64,000 nucleotides of DNA from Xanthobacter oligotrophicus (GCF_008364685.1 NZ_VTTL01000011.1:1-64000), one strand, 5' to 3'; positions 45,974-55,117 are shown, numbered from the stretch's first letter. Notes: a model not told the origin generated them from the letters alone. Numbers and translations are program-made.

Positions 45974-46251
45974 AGCTGCGTTACGCCGCGCCGGCGCAGC
46001 GTCATCTCGAGGAGATTTTCGCTTACATCGCCAGCGACAATCCCGCCGCCGCGCGGCGCGTGATGGCTGACCTCCGGGCTGCCGCCACGCTTCTCAAGGC
46101 GGCCCCGCACTCGGGTCGGCCGGGTGCGGCGGCCGGTACCCGTGAATGGGTGGTGAGGCGTCGCCCCTATATCGTCGTCTACCGGATCGAGGCTGATGAC
46201 GAGATGCTCACCATCCTCGGCATCTTCCACACCGCCCGCCTGCGCCCCTGA
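45970..46251 (+). CDS. RelE/ParE-family toxin
   Basis: 93 residues. KLRYAAPAQRHLEEIFAYIA with SDNPAAARRVMADLR, then PHSGRPGA, VRRRPYIVVYRI and ILGIFHTARLRP follow the ParE/RelE pattern, including the C-terminal basic strand. GTG start overlaps the antitoxin TGA. ParE proteins act on gyrase and RelE on ribosome-bound mRNA; the ParE-like spacing is favoured here. The pair lies between dapA and smpB. Confidence 0.85.
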   Translation: MKLRYAAPAQRHLEEIFAYIASDNPAAARRVMADLRAAATLLKAAPHSGRPGAAAGTREWVVRRRPYIVVYRIEADDEMLTILGIFHTARLRP

Positions 46252-46296
46252 CCCCTCCCGCTTGCCTGAGCGGTGCGTCGAGACCACATTCCCACC

Positions 46297-46773
46297 ATGA
46301 GCAGCAAGAAGACCGAAGCCCCGCGCAAGATCGCCGCCGACAACCGGCGCGCGCGGTTTGATTTCGAGATTGGCGAGACCTTCGAGGCCGGTGTCATGCT
46401 CACCGGCACCGAGGTGAAGAGCCTGCGCACCGGCAAGGCCACCATCGGCGAGAGCTATGCCGCCCAGAAGGCCGGGGAGATGTGGCTCTACAACGCCTAT
46501 ATCCCGGAATATCTGGAGGCCAACCGCTTCAACCACGAGACCCGCCGGCCCCGCAAGCTGCTGCTGCACAAGCGCCAGATCGCCAAGCTCGGCCACGCGG
46601 TGGAGCGCGAAGGCATGACCGTGGTGGCGCTGAAGATCTATTTCAACGATCGCGGCCGCGCCAAGGTGGAGCTGGCCCTCGCCAAGGGCAAGAAGGCCCA
46701 CGACAAGCGCGAGGCCTCCAAGGAACGCGACTGGGCGCGCGACAAGGCGCGCCTCATGCGCGACCGCGGCTGA
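46297..46773 (+). CDS. smpB: SsrA-binding protein
   Basis: 158 residues. Binds tmRNA and delivers it to stalled ribosomes for trans-translation. Diagnostic parts are [35 protein letters not shown], and the C-terminal [20 protein letters not shown]. Start at MSSKKTEAP; an earlier frame start is not family-like. Its tmRNA is not in this window. Confidence 0.95.
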   Translation: MSSKKTEAPRKIAADNRRARFDFEIGETFEAGVMLTGTEVKSLRTGKATIGESYAAQKAGEMWLYNAYIPEYLEANRFNHETRRPRKLLLHKRQIAKLGHAVEREGMTVVALKIYFNDRGRAKVELALAKGKKAHDKREASKERDWARDKARLMRDRG

Positions 46774-46803
46774 TCGGGCGGGGAGGGGACAAAGGGAGGG
46801 GAG

Positions 46804-47208
46804 ATGGCCGGAAAGATCGCGTTCGACCATTGCGTCGTCCATGTGAGCGACTTTGCGCGCTCCAACGCCTTCTATGCGGCGGTGCTGGGCGCGCAGGTGG
46901 TGCCGGCGGGCGCAGGCTTCGCCTATCGCTTCGGCGACCGCCAGCTCAACCTGCACGGGCCGGGAGTGGACCCGGTGCCGGTGGCGCGGCTGCCGGTCCA
47001 GCCCGGCAACAGCGACCTGTGCTTCCGCTGGGACGGCCCCATTGCCGAGGCGGCGGCGCATCTTGCCGCCCATGGCATTACTCCGGAGCTGGGCCCGGTG
47101 CCGCGCTTCGGCGCGCTGGGGCGGGGCAACAGCCTCTATTTCCGCGATCCCGATGGATCGCTTCTGGAATTCATCTCCTATGACCAAGCGCCGGGGGAGC
47201 AGCCATGA
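46804..47208 (+). CDS. VOC (glyoxalase/bleomycin-resistance) family protein
   Basis: 134 residues of the vicinal-oxygen-chelate fold: IAFDHCVVHVSDFARSNAFY at the start (metal His), YRFGDRQLNLHGPG in the middle, and LYFRDPDGSLLEFISY with the C-terminal metal Glu. A ggagggg site precedes the ATG. It overlaps the next gene by four bases. Substrate unknown; a single-domain dioxygenase or detoxification role is possible. Confidence 0.85.
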   Translation: MAGKIAFDHCVVHVSDFARSNAFYAAVLGAQVVPAGAGFAYRFGDRQLNLHGPGVDPVPVARLPVQPGNSDLCFRWDGPIAEAAAHLAAHGITPELGPVPRFGALGRGNSLYFRDPDGSLLEFISYDQAPGEQP

Positions 47209-47780
47209 CGACCTATAACAGCCTGCCGGACAGCCTTCCCGCGCCGGAGGACGACGGCCACGCCGCCCACCTGCCGGGGCTGGAGCTGCCTATCATCCCG
47301 CTGCCGTCCACCGACGGGCGGCTGGTCGACCTGTCGGCCCTGTCGGGCCTTGCGGTGGTCTACGCCTATCCCCGCACCGGCGTGCCCGGCGAGCCCTTGC
47401 CCACGGGCTGGGACGAGATCCCCGGCGCGCGGGGCTGCACCCCGCAATCCTGCGCCTTCCGCGACCATTTTGCTGACCTCAGGGCGGCGGGGGCGGAGCA
47501 TGTGTTTGGCCTCTCCCTGCAGGATACGGCCTACCAGCAGGAGGTGGCGGAGCGGCTCCACCTGCCGTTCCCGCTCCTGTCCGACCACCGGCACGAGCTG
47601 ACCCATTCCATCCGCCTGCCCACCTTCACGGTGGAGGGCACGATGCTGCTGAAGCGCATCACCCTCATCATCGAGGACGGCGCCATCTCCCACGTCTTCT
47701 ATCCGGTGTTCCCGCCGGACCGGAACGCGGCGGACGTGCTGGCGCACCTTCATGGCAAGCGCGCGCAGGACCAGGAGTAG
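47205..47780 (+). CDS. Peroxiredoxin-like (redoxin/AhpC-TSA) protein
   Basis: 191 residues with a thioredoxin fold. VVYAYPRTG is followed by GARGCTPQSCAFRDHFADLR with the peroxidatic Cys, an atypical spacing with two nearby Cys. The C-terminal strand is ITLIIEDGAISHVFYPVFPP. Predicted to reduce peroxides in the cytoplasm. Translationally coupled to the VOC gene. Confidence 0.82.
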   Translation: MTTYNSLPDSLPAPEDDGHAAHLPGLELPIIPLPSTDGRLVDLSALSGLAVVYAYPRTGVPGEPLPTGWDEIPGARGCTPQSCAFRDHFADLRAAGAEHVFGLSLQDTAYQQEVAERLHLPFPLLSDHRHELTHSIRLPTFTVEGTMLLKRITLIIEDGAISHVFYPVFPPDRNAADVLAHLHGKRAQDQE

Positions 47781-47798
47781 GATCAGGACGGGGCCGGT

Positions 47799-48500
47799 TC
47801 AGGCGGCGTCGAGATAGGCTCGCACCGCAGCGAAGACGGCGCGGAACATGTCCGGCGTCAGCACCCGCGTGTTGGTGTTGTAGCGCGAACAATGGTAGCT
47901 CGCGAACAGCCGCACCGGACCCATGGTTCCATCCGCGATGGTATCGGTGGCGCCGTGGCCGAACTTGAGCCGCGAGGCCTTCTGCCTCAGCGCCGCCAGC
48001 GTCGAATCGTGGGCGATCTTGCCCAGCGTCACGATGGCCGACAGGCGCGGCATGGCGGCCATGGGCGCGGACAGGAACGGCCGGCAGGTGCGGATTTCCT
48101 CCGGCGTCGGCTTGTTCTGCGGCGGCACGCAGCGCACCGCATTCACGATGCGGGCATCGGTGAGGGAGAGGCCGTCTTCCGGATGGGCGCCATAGGTCCC
48201 GGTAGCGAAGCCGTATTCGATCAGCGTCGCGTAGAGCAGGTCGCCGGCATAGTCGCCGGTGAAGGGGCGTCCGGTGCGGTTTGCCCCGCGCAGGCCGGGG
48301 GCGAGGCCTACGATGAGCAGGCGCGCATCTTCCGGCCCGAAGGCCGGCACGGGGGCGTTGTGCCAGCCGGGTTCGGCCGCCTGCCACTCATGGCGGAAGT
48401 CGGCAAGGCGCGGGCACAGGGGGCAGTCGGCCCCCGGCTCCAGAGCCGCCCGCGCGGGAACCCGGGCAGAAGAGGCCCGGGCAGCGGTAACCTTGGCCAT
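47799..48500 (-). CDS. udgB: Family 5 uracil-DNA glycosylase
   Basis: 233 residues. Iron-sulfur Cys residues are visible in CPLCPRL, CVPPQNKPTPEEIRTC and nearby; the active-site motif is GLAPGLRGANRTGRPFTGD, and VTLGKIAHDS with FASYHCSRYNTNT near the end completes the family 5 (UdgB) pattern. Removes uracil and some other deaminated bases from DNA. Separate from, and convergent with, the upstream peroxiredoxin gene. Confidence 0.88.
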   Translation of the reverse strand: MAKVTAARASSARVPARAALEPGADCPLCPRLADFRHEWQAAEPGWHNAPVPAFGPEDARLLIVGLAPGLRGANRTGRPFTGDYAGDLLYATLIEYGFATGTYGAHPEDGLSLTDARIVNAVRCVPPQNKPTPEEIRTCRPFLSAPMAAMPRLSAIVTLGKIAHDSTLAALRQKASRLKFGHGATDTIADGTMGPVRLFASYHCSRYNTNTRVLTPDMFRAVFAAVRAYLDAA

Positions 48501-48517
48501 GGTCAGCGATCCGAGGC

Positions 48518-49129
48518 TCAGGTTTCGCCGGGGTCGCTGGCGGTGGCGGCGGCGCCGCGGCGCTCCAGGAAGCGGGGCGTCTCCGACATGCGGCCCTGCC
48601 GCTCGGAGGGGTCGCGCCCGATCTTGGGCTGCAGATCCACCAGGTCGATGAAGACATCGGCCTGGCGGCGCAAATCGTCGGCGATCAGCGGCGGCTGGGT
48701 GGAGATGGTGGACACCACCGACACGCGCACGCCCTTGCGCTGGAGCGCCTCCACCAGCGAGCGGAAGTCGCCGTCGCCGGAGAACAAGACGATATGGTCC
48801 ACGTGCTCCGCCAGTTCCATGGCGTCCACGGCGATCTCGATGTCCATGTTGCCGCGCACGCGCCGGCGACCCTGGGAATCGGTGAATTCGCGGGCGAGCT
48901 TCGTGACCACGGCGTAGCCGTTGTAGTCCAGCCAGTCGAGCAGCGGGCGGATCGAGGAGTATTCCTGGTCCTCGATCAGTGTCGTGTAATAGAACGCCCG
49001 CAACAGATACCCACGGCTCTGGAATTCCTTCAGGAGCCGCTTGTAGTCAATGTCGAAGCCGAGCGCTTTGGTAGCTGAATATAGATTGGCGCCATCTATC
49101 AGAAGAGCGATCTTTTCCAGGCCCTGCAT
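48518..49129 (-). CDS. NYN domain (LabA/DUF88) putative RNase
   Basis: 203 residues. PIN-like acidic residues are in ALLIDGANLY near residue 10, RGNMDIEIAVDAMEL and VLFSGDGDFRSLVEALQRKG. These NYN-domain proteins are predicted Mg-dependent RNases. The start at MQGLEKI is family-like; a longer in-frame start exists 54 bases upstream. A neighbouring rpoZ gene is divergent from it, an arrangement often seen in alphaproteobacteria. Confidence 0.85.
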   Translation of the reverse strand: MQGLEKIALLIDGANLYSATKALGFDIDYKRLLKEFQSRGYLLRAFYYTTLIEDQEYSSIRPLLDWLDYNGYAVVTKLAREFTDSQGRRRVRGNMDIEIAVDAMELAEHVDHIVLFSGDGDFRSLVEALQRKGVRVSVVSTISTQPPLIADDLRRQADVFIDLVDLQPKIGRDPSERQGRMSETPRFLERRGAAATASDPGET

Positions 49130-49332
49130 ACAAAGGTCCGCCGATGGAATGGGATGGGCGTAACAGGAACGGCTGCAAACCACGTCCTACGTTCGCCTTT
49201 CTCCGACGAAGGCCGGCCCAAAGCAAGCGAAAAAGGCAGGACGGTCTTGCCCATCATGGTGAATTGCTGTACTGACCCGCTCTTCCCAAGGCCGATAGTT
49301 GCGCCTTATGCGCATGAGGGAGTGACGAGCCC

Positions 49333-49722
49333 ATGGCCCGTGTCACGGTTGAAGATTGCATCGACAAGGTGGACAACCGGTTCGAGCTGGTCCTGCTCGC
49401 CGCCCACCGGGCGCGCATGATCTCGTCCGGCGCCCAGATCACCGTTGATCGCGACAACGACAAGAACCCCGTGGTCGCCCTGCGCGAGATCGCCGACGAG
49501 CACGTCGGCCCCGAGGATCTGAAGGAAGACCTCATCCACTCGCTGCAGAAATACACCGAGGTGGACGAGCCCGAGCCCGAGGCGGTGCCCATGATCGCTT
49601 CCGGCGACAGCTCGGGTGGCGAGGACAGCGACGTGATGCTGGACCGCATGACCGAGGAAGAGCTGCTCGCCGGCCTCCAGGGCCTGGTGCCGCCGGAGCA
49701 CACCGACGACGACGAGGGCTGA
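49333..49722 (+). CDS. rpoZ: RNA polymerase omega subunit
   Basis: 129 residues. [20 protein letters not shown] with [12 protein letters not shown] and [18 protein letters not shown] is the omega core. An acidic tail ([20 protein letters not shown]) is typical for alphaproteobacteria. Helps assemble beta-prime and supports the ppGpp response. The rsh gene that often follows is absent here. A terminator lies 60 bases downstream. Confidence 0.95.
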   Translation: MARVTVEDCIDKVDNRFELVLLAAHRARMISSGAQITVDRDNDKNPVVALREIADEHVGPEDLKEDLIHSLQKYTEVDEPEPEAVPMIASGDSSGGEDSDVMLDRMTEEELLAGLQGLVPPEHTDDDEG

Positions 49723-50159
49723 TCGGCTGGGCTGATCGAAGCCGCGCGCTCGCGTGCAGCTTTGGTGGCCGTAGCGCTATCCACGGCCGGGCCAGTCCCG
49801 GCCGTTTCGTTTTGCGGTCGGCGAACGAGGTTGCCCCTAAACCGATTTATCGGACCCGTTGACGGGTTTGCAGCTGAGTCCTATGGTCCCGCCATGCATT
49901 GTTCCGGATACGAGATGCCGGGTTTCCCCCCGGCCCTGCGGCGAATTCCGCGCCCGGTCGACATGGTCGGCCGGGTACTGACGCGCCGTCCGGGACGCTG
50001 ATTTTACAGGCGCCGCTGCAACAGCAGCCGTGCCGCCTTGTGAAGCCCCCAGATCCGGCACGGCGCGATGACCGCAAGGGCCGCATGACCGCGAAGGTCT
50101 CTTGGTCCTTCTCGCACCGCCTGCGGCCGATAAGGCCCGTTTCCGATCCGGATCGTCCC
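49723..50159. other. Intergenic region downstream of rpoZ
   Basis: 437 bases. Contains the rpoZ terminator; short open frames have no family resemblance. No RNA gene is recognised. Confidence 0.45.
49783..49816 (+). terminator. Terminator of rpoZ
   Basis: Perfect 9-bp stem ACGGCCGGG / CCCGGCCGT with loop CCAGT, followed by TTCGTTTTG. Confidence 0.88.
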
Positions 50160-50492
50160 ATGTCCCATGCCCAATCCCTGCCCACCGTCGCCGCCGACGG
50201 CGCGGACCTCCATCGCCTCGTAGTGGAGGCCGAACCCGAGACCAACCTGCTGCTGCGCCTTCTGGAGCCGTTCGTGATCCACGACGTGCTGCCGTCCCGC
50301 GTGGCGTGCGCCGCCACGGGCGATGGCCTCGCGGTGGAGATCGTGTTCGCCGCCTCCGCCGATCTTGCGCAACGTCTCCATGGCCGGCTGTCGGTGATGG
50401 TGGGCGTGCGCCATGCGGTGCTTTCGCCGGCCGGCCGTGGCCGGGGCGCCCATTCCCCCGAACATCGCGCGGCGGCCCACCGCGCGGCCTGA
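50160..50492 (+). CDS. Small ACT-like domain protein
   Basis: 110 residues. LHRLVVEAEPETNLLLRLLE, PSRVACAATGDGLAVEIVFA and LHGRLSVMVGVRHAVL read as the beta-alpha-beta-beta-alpha-beta of an ACT-like domain, similar in style to small regulatory subunits. The last ~25 residues are Gly/Arg/Ala-rich. Ten bases before the AEC transporter gene, so likely co-expressed. Function not assigned. Confidence 0.5.
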   Translation: MSHAQSLPTVAADGADLHRLVVEAEPETNLLLRLLEPFVIHDVLPSRVACAATGDGLAVEIVFAASADLAQRLHGRLSVMVGVRHAVLSPAGRGRGAHSPEHRAAAHRAA

Positions 50493-50502
50493 CGGATCTG
50501 CC

Positions 50503-51444
50503 ATGCTGAGCACCCTCGCCGACATCGCCGTCATCGTTCTTCCGGTCTTCGGCATGGTGGCGGTGGGCTACATTGCCGCCAAGGTGAAGCTGGTGAGCGA
50601 GCGGGCCAGCGACGGGCTGGCCGAGTTCGTCTTCAGCCTCGCGGTGCCGGCGCTGATCTTTAAGACGCTGAGCGAATCGAGCCTGCCGGAGGCCCAGCCC
50701 TGGGGCTATTGGATCTCCTATTTCGCAGGCGCCTTCTTCGCCTTCGGGCTCGCCATGCTGGCGGCGCGCAAGCTGTTCGGCCGCAGCCCGCAGGAGGCGG
50801 TGATCCACGGCTTCGCGGCGGGGCAGGCCAACACCGTGTTCGTGGGCGTGCCGCTCATCCTGAAGGCCTACGGGCCGGAGGGGGCGGTGCCGCTGTTCCT
50901 GCTCATCGCCATCCACCTGCCGGTGATGCTGGTGGCCGCCACAGTGCTGATGGAGGGCAGCGCCGGCTTCTCCCGCGCCACCGCGATGAAGCTGGTGAAG
51001 GCGCTGGCCCTCAATCCCATCCTCATCGGCATCTATGCCGGCGCGCTCGGCCGCGTGCTCGGCATCCAGGCCACCGGCATCCCCAAGCAGATGGTGGACC
51101 TGATCGCCGCCGCCGCCACGCCCTGCGCCCTCATCTCGCTGGGCCTGTCGCTGAAGCGCTACGGCATGTCGGGGGGCGACCTCGCGCCGTCCGCGCTCAT
51201 CAGCGGGCTGAAGCTGCTGGTGCATCCGGCGGCGGTCTACGGGCTCACCTTCCTGTTCCCCATGCCGGCCGTGTGGGCCGGGGTGGCGGTGCTGTTCGCC
51301 GCCATGCCCTCGGGCATCAACGGCTATCTTCTGGCCCAGCGCTACGGCATCGGGGTCGGGGCCTCCACCAGCGCCGTGTCCATGTCCACCGGGCTTGCGG
51401 TGCTCACGGTCGCGCTCTGGCTCTACGTGCTCGGGGTCGGCTGA
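50503..51444 (+). CDS. AEC-family transporter (auxin-efflux-carrier type)
   Basis: 313 residues, about ten membrane segments. The family appears in VLPVFGMVAVGYIAAKVKLV near the start, SLAVPALIFKTLSES, GFAAGQANTVFVGVPLILKA, and the C-terminal PSGINGYLLAQRYG. AEC proteins export or exchange small organic acids such as malonate. The 3' end overlaps the convergent gluQ gene by 22 bases. Substrate unknown. Confidence 0.87.
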   Translation: MLSTLADIAVIVLPVFGMVAVGYIAAKVKLVSERASDGLAEFVFSLAVPALIFKTLSESSLPEAQPWGYWISYFAGAFFAFGLAMLAARKLFGRSPQEAVIHGFAAGQANTVFVGVPLILKAYGPEGAVPLFLLIAIHLPVMLVAATVLMEGSAGFSRATAMKLVKALALNPILIGIYAGALGRVLGIQATGIPKQMVDLIAAAATPCALISLGLSLKRYGMSGGDLAPSALISGLKLLVHPAAVYGLTFLFPMPAVWAGVAVLFAAMPSGINGYLLAQRYGIGVGASTSAVSMSTGLAVLTVALWLYVLGVG

Positions 51445-52340
51445 GGCGACAGCCGCCGCAACACGTCCTGCGGCGTGGCGCCGGCGGCGCGCAGGGCATT
51501 GAGGCTGGTGGCGGAATTGCTCTTGGAGAGCTTGTAGCCGCTGTCGTCCAGGATCAGCCGGTGGTGGTGATAGGCCGGGGTCGGCAGGCCCAGCAGGCGC
51601 TGCAGGAGAACATGCACCGAGGTGGCGTGGTAAAGGTCCATGCCGCGGATGACGTGGGTGATGCCCTGCGCGGCGTCGTCCACCACCACCGAGAGGTGGT
51701 AGGAGGTGGGCACGTCCTTGCGCGCCAGCACCACGTCGCCCCAGCGGGCGGCATCGGCCTCCACGCTCTTGCGCGGGCCCTCCGGAACCCCTTGCGCCTC
51801 TTCCCAGGAAAGCGGCCCGCCGCCCATATCCCTCACCGCCGCGATGGACGCCGCCATGTCGAGCCGCACCACGAAGGGCGCGCCCTGGTCCCTGAGCGCG
51901 GCTCGCGCCGCATCGCTCATGGCCGCGCGGAGGAAGGGGTTGAGCGGCGCCCCGTCCGGATCGCGCGGGGCGGGGCGGCCGGTGGCACTTTCCAGCCCGA
52001 TCACCGCGCCGGCAATCTGGGAGCGGCTCTCAAAGGCGGGATAGACCAGCCCCATGGCTTCGAGCCGGGCGATAGCGGCGGCATAATCGCCAAAATGGTC
52101 CGACTGCCAGCGCACCGGCCCATCGGGGAAGATGCCGAGCCAGGCGAGATCGTCGAGGATGCCGCGCGCGTATTCCGGGCGACATCGGGTGGTGTCGATG
52201 TCCTCCATGCGCAACAGGAAGGTGCCGCCCATGCGCCGCGCCGCCTCCACGTTCACCAGCGCCGAGAAGGCGTGGCCCAGATGCAGCCGGCCGTTGGGGC
52301 TGGGCGCGAAGCGGCAGGTGAAGGGCGCGGGGTTGGACAT
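51423..52340 (-). CDS. gluQ: Glutamyl-Q tRNA(Asp) synthetase
   Basis: 305 residues, a shortened GluRS catalytic core without an anticodon domain. CRFAPSPNGRLHLGHAFSAL holds the HIGH motif, RMEDIDTTRCRP follows, and KLSKS is the second nucleotide-binding motif. It attaches glutamate to queuosine of tRNA(Asp). Start at MSNPAPF. A Rhizobiales dispersed repeat lies just upstream (52356-52391). Confidence 0.92.
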   Translation of the reverse strand: MSNPAPFTCRFAPSPNGRLHLGHAFSALVNVEAARRMGGTFLLRMEDIDTTRCRPEYARGILDDLAWLGIFPDGPVRWQSDHFGDYAAAIARLEAMGLVYPAFESRSQIAGAVIGLESATGRPAPRDPDGAPLNPFLRAAMSDAARAALRDQGAPFVVRLDMAASIAAVRDMGGGPLSWEEAQGVPEGPRKSVEADAARWGDVVLARKDVPTSYHLSVVVDDAAQGITHVIRGMDLYHATSVHVLLQRLLGLPTPAYHHHRLILDDSGYKLSKSNSATSLNALRAAGATPQDVLRRLSPQPTPST

Positions 52341-52355
52341 GGGGCTAGGATTAGA

Positions 52356-52391
52356 GCGTTTTCGCGCGAAGGGGATACCGGTTCGCGTGAA
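52356..52391. repeat. Rhizobiales dispersed repeat, copy 2
   Basis: Same element as 21509-21544 (32 of 36 identical), between gluQ and the glycosylase gene. Confidence 0.7.
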
Positions 52392-52472
52392 CCACGCGGG
52401 TGGACACAGGATTCTCGCGCGCCAAAGAGCTGATGCGCATGGAAGGCATTTTTGCACGAGAGGGAGGCGATG

Positions 52473-53123
52473 ATGAGGGAGCCGCACCTGGCCGACCAGC
52501 CGGCTTTTGAGCGGGCGCTGGACGATCTTCTCGCCCTCGACCCGCGCCTCGTGCCGCTGGTGGAGCTGGCCGGCCGGCCCGCCCTGCGCCGGCGCCCGCC
52601 GGGCTTTGCCGGGCTGGCGGCGGTGGTGGTGGCCCAGCAGCTTTCGGTGGCCTCGGCGCGGGCCATCCATGGCCGGCTGGAAGCCACCTTGGGCGGCGCG
52701 CCGAGCGTGGAGGGAATGCTGGTGGCGCCCCTCGAGGCCCTGCGCGCCGCCGGCCTCTCGGCCCCCAAGATCCGCACCCTCACCGGCATCGCCCGGGCGC
52801 TGGCGGAGGGGTCGGTGGACCTCGACGCCGTGGCCCGCATGGAGGCGGACGCCGCCGCCGAGATACTTACGCGCCTGCCCGGCGTGGGGCTGTGGACCGC
52901 CGACATCTACCTGTTGTTCTGCCTCGGCCGGGCGGACGCCTTTCCCCACGGCGACCTCGCCTTGCAGGTGGCGCTGGGCGAGGCCTTCGACCTGCCGGGA
53001 CGGGCGACCCCCAACGGCCTGCGGGCGGTGGCGGAGGACTGGCGGCCGCTGCGCGGCGTGGCGGCGCATCTGCTGTGGGCGTATTATGGCGCGCGGCGGA
53101 CCCGTCAGGGCGCGCCGGCCTGA
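52473..53123 (+). CDS. DNA-3-methyladenine glycosylase II-like (HhH-GPD)
   Basis: 216 residues. AVVVAQQLSVASARAIHGRL begins the HhH-GPD domain, the hairpin is LTRLPGVGLWTADIYLLF, and the catalytic Asp lies in DAFPHGDLALQVALGEAF. Lacks the N-terminal domain of E. coli AlkA. Removes alkylated purines from DNA. An agggagg site sits 5 bases before the chosen ATG. Confidence 0.88.
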   Translation: MREPHLADQPAFERALDDLLALDPRLVPLVELAGRPALRRRPPGFAGLAAVVVAQQLSVASARAIHGRLEATLGGAPSVEGMLVAPLEALRAAGLSAPKIRTLTGIARALAEGSVDLDAVARMEADAAAEILTRLPGVGLWTADIYLLFCLGRADAFPHGDLALQVALGEAFDLPGRATPNGLRAVAEDWRPLRGVAAHLLWAYYGARRTRQGAPA

Positions 53124-53148
53124 GCATTGCTCCTATCGGTATTGCGGC

Positions 53149-53844
53149 ATGACCTTTCCCCTCGACGGCGTTTCCCTCGACGATCCCATCCTCGACGGCC
53201 CGCGCCTGCGCCCGCGCAACGGCGGCGCGCCGGATTCCCTCGTGGTGCTGCTGCACGGCTATGGGGCCGACGGCCGCGACCTCATCGACATCGGCAATGC
53301 CTGGGCGGACCTTCTGCCCGGCGCCCTGTTCGTCTCGCCCCATGCGCCCGATCCCTGCGCGGGGGCGCCGGTGGGCCGCCAGTGGTTCCCGCTCACCTTC
53401 CGCGATCCCCATGAGCTGACCCTCGGCGCCGAGGGTGCCGCGCCCTTGCTGCGCGACTTCCTCGCCGAGGAGCTGGCCAAATACGACCTTCCGCCCGAGC
53501 GCCTCGCCTTGGTGGGCTTCAGCCAGGGGGCGATGATGGCGCTGAAGCTCGCCACCACGGCGCAGGTGGCCCCGGCGGCGGTGGTGGCCTATTCCGGCAT
53601 GTGGGTGGATGCCGGGCGCAGCGACATCCAGCTGCCCGTGCGCCCGCCGGTCCTGCTGGTGCATGGCAGCGAGGACGAGGTGATTCCCGCCCAGGCCCTG
53701 TTCGCCTCGGCGCGGGGGTTGGCGGCGGCCGGCGTGCCGGTGGAATGGCACCTGAGCCAGGGCCTCGGCCACGGCATCGACGACGAGGGGCTGTTCCACG
53801 GCGGGCAGTTCCTCGCCGAGTTCCTGGGCAAGGCGCGCCCCTGA
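53149..53844 (+). CDS. Phospholipase/carboxylesterase family alpha/beta hydrolase
   Basis: 231 residues. LVVLLHGYGADGRDLI gives the oxyanion strand, nucleophile Ser in LALVGFSQGAMMALKLA, catalytic Asp in LLVHGSEDEVIP and His in SQGLGHGIDDEGL. Typical YpfH/APT-like carboxylesterase. Follows the glycosylase gene by 25 bases. Natural ester substrate unknown. Confidence 0.88.
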   Translation: MTFPLDGVSLDDPILDGPRLRPRNGGAPDSLVVLLHGYGADGRDLIDIGNAWADLLPGALFVSPHAPDPCAGAPVGRQWFPLTFRDPHELTLGAEGAAPLLRDFLAEELAKYDLPPERLALVGFSQGAMMALKLATTAQVAPAAVVAYSGMWVDAGRSDIQLPVRPPVLLVHGSEDEVIPAQALFASARGLAAAGVPVEWHLSQGLGHGIDDEGLFHGGQFLAEFLGKARP

Positions 53845-54049
53845 GCCAAGCCCGCGCGGCATTTGAGCGTAACCCACTTGGCATCGCTCGAAGACCGGGG
53901 CCGATGGTATGAGTCGTCACGCCCTATCCAACAGCATCCGGGCGTGGTTTGGCCGCGGCTTCACAAGGATGACACGGAGCATATAGAGTATCGCCCGTGC
54001 ATCGGGATCGTCAGCGACGACTCGGTTGCGCAGACGAGGAGTTCGGTCC

Positions 54050-54607
54050 TTGACCACTGCTTTGTCACCAGGTGCCTGGCCAGCGCTCGTGCTCAACGCG
54101 GACTATCGTCCCTTGAGCTACTACCCGCTGTCGGTCTGGAGTTGGCAGGACGCCATCAAGGCGGTGTTCCTCGATCGGGTGAATATCGTCGAATATTACG
54201 ACAAGGCGGTGCGAAGTCCGGGGTTCGAGCTCCGGTTGCCCAGCGTGGTATCGCTCCGCACCTTCGTGAAGCCTACGCGACAACCGGCCTTCACCCGCTT
54301 CAACGTCTTCCTGCGCGATCGCTTTTCCTGCCAATATTGCGGCTCGCGCGACGACCTCACCTTCGATCACCTCATCCCGCGCTCCCGGGGCGGGCAGACC
54401 ACCTGGGAAAACGTCGTCGCCGCCTGCTCCCCCTGCAACCTGCGCAAGGGCAGCCATATGCCGGGCGACCTGGGAATGTGGCCGGCGCAGATGCCGTTCC
54501 AGCCCTCCGTGCACGACCTGCACCAGAACGGCCGCCACTTCCCGCCCAACTACCTGCACGAAAGCTGGATGGATTATCTCTACTGGGATACCGAACTGGA
54601 TCCCTGA
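54050..54607 (+). CDS. HNH endonuclease
   Basis: 185 residues, starting at a TTG with gagga upstream (LTTALSPGAWPALVL). The HNH core is FSCQYCGSRDDLTFDHLIPR followed by GGQTTWENVVAACSPCNLRK, with two CxxC pairs for zinc. A conserved N-terminal region (NADYRPLSYYPLSVWSWQDA) is seen in this widespread alphaproteobacterial HNH family. Nuclease target unknown. Confidence 0.85.
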   Translation: MTTALSPGAWPALVLNADYRPLSYYPLSVWSWQDAIKAVFLDRVNIVEYYDKAVRSPGFELRLPSVVSLRTFVKPTRQPAFTRFNVFLRDRFSCQYCGSRDDLTFDHLIPRSRGGQTTWENVVAACSPCNLRKGSHMPGDLGMWPAQMPFQPSVHDLHQNGRHFPPNYLHESWMDYLYWDTELDP

Positions 54608-54628
54608 GCGTCGTGTGACGCCTTTACG

Positions 54629-55117
54629 TCACGCTTTGCGACGGGTTGTCGCGCCACCAAAGCCCACCACCGCCAGTCCCGCCGCGATCAGCGCGTTCCA
54701 TCCCGCCATGGAAACCCCGAACAGCCGCCACGCCGCCTCGTCGCAGCGCGGCACCCGCGCGCCCTTCAGGGCGGACAGGACATTGCCCGTCATCACCGGT
54801 GCTCCGGTGCAGGCAGTGGGGCCGGTCCAGAACTTCCATTCGACGCCGGCGTGGAAGATGGCAAGGCCCATGTTGCCCACCATGGCGAGGCCGATGACGC
54901 CCAGCAGCACCCGCGCCAGCGTGGTCCGGCCGGAGCGCGCGGCGGCGAAGGCGAGCAGTCCCAACGGGATGGCGGCGTAATAGGGCAGCCGCTGGTCGAG
55001 GCAGAGCGGGCAGGGGGCAAGGCCCACCACGAGCTGGAAATACCACGCCGCCGCCAAGGCGAGGGCCGATCCGGTCACCAGCAGCAAGGCTGCCGTTTCG
55101 TCGATACGCTGGAGCAA
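54629..55117 (-). CDS. dsbB: Disulfide bond formation protein B
   Basis: About 162 residues, four membrane segments. The first Cys pair is in GLAPCPLCLDQRLPYY (CPLC), and a second pair is ACTGAP...PRCDEA in the periplasmic loop. It re-oxidises DsbA using quinone. No ATG is available; a TTG at LLQRIDETA fits length and a nearby agga sequence, so the start is tentative. Divergent from irr. Confidence 0.87.
   Translation of the reverse strand: MLQRIDETAALLLVTGSALALAAAWYFQLVVGLAPCPLCLDQRLPYYAAIPLGLLAFAAARSGRTTLARVLLGVIGLAMVGNMGLAIFHAGVEWKFWTGPTACTGAPVMTGNVLSALKGARVPRCDEAAWRLFGVSMAGWNALIAAGLAVVGFGGATTRRKA

Noticed and set aside
49762-50001. 79-codon plus-strand frame after rpoZ
   Set aside because: It overlaps the rpoZ terminator and has no family-like features.
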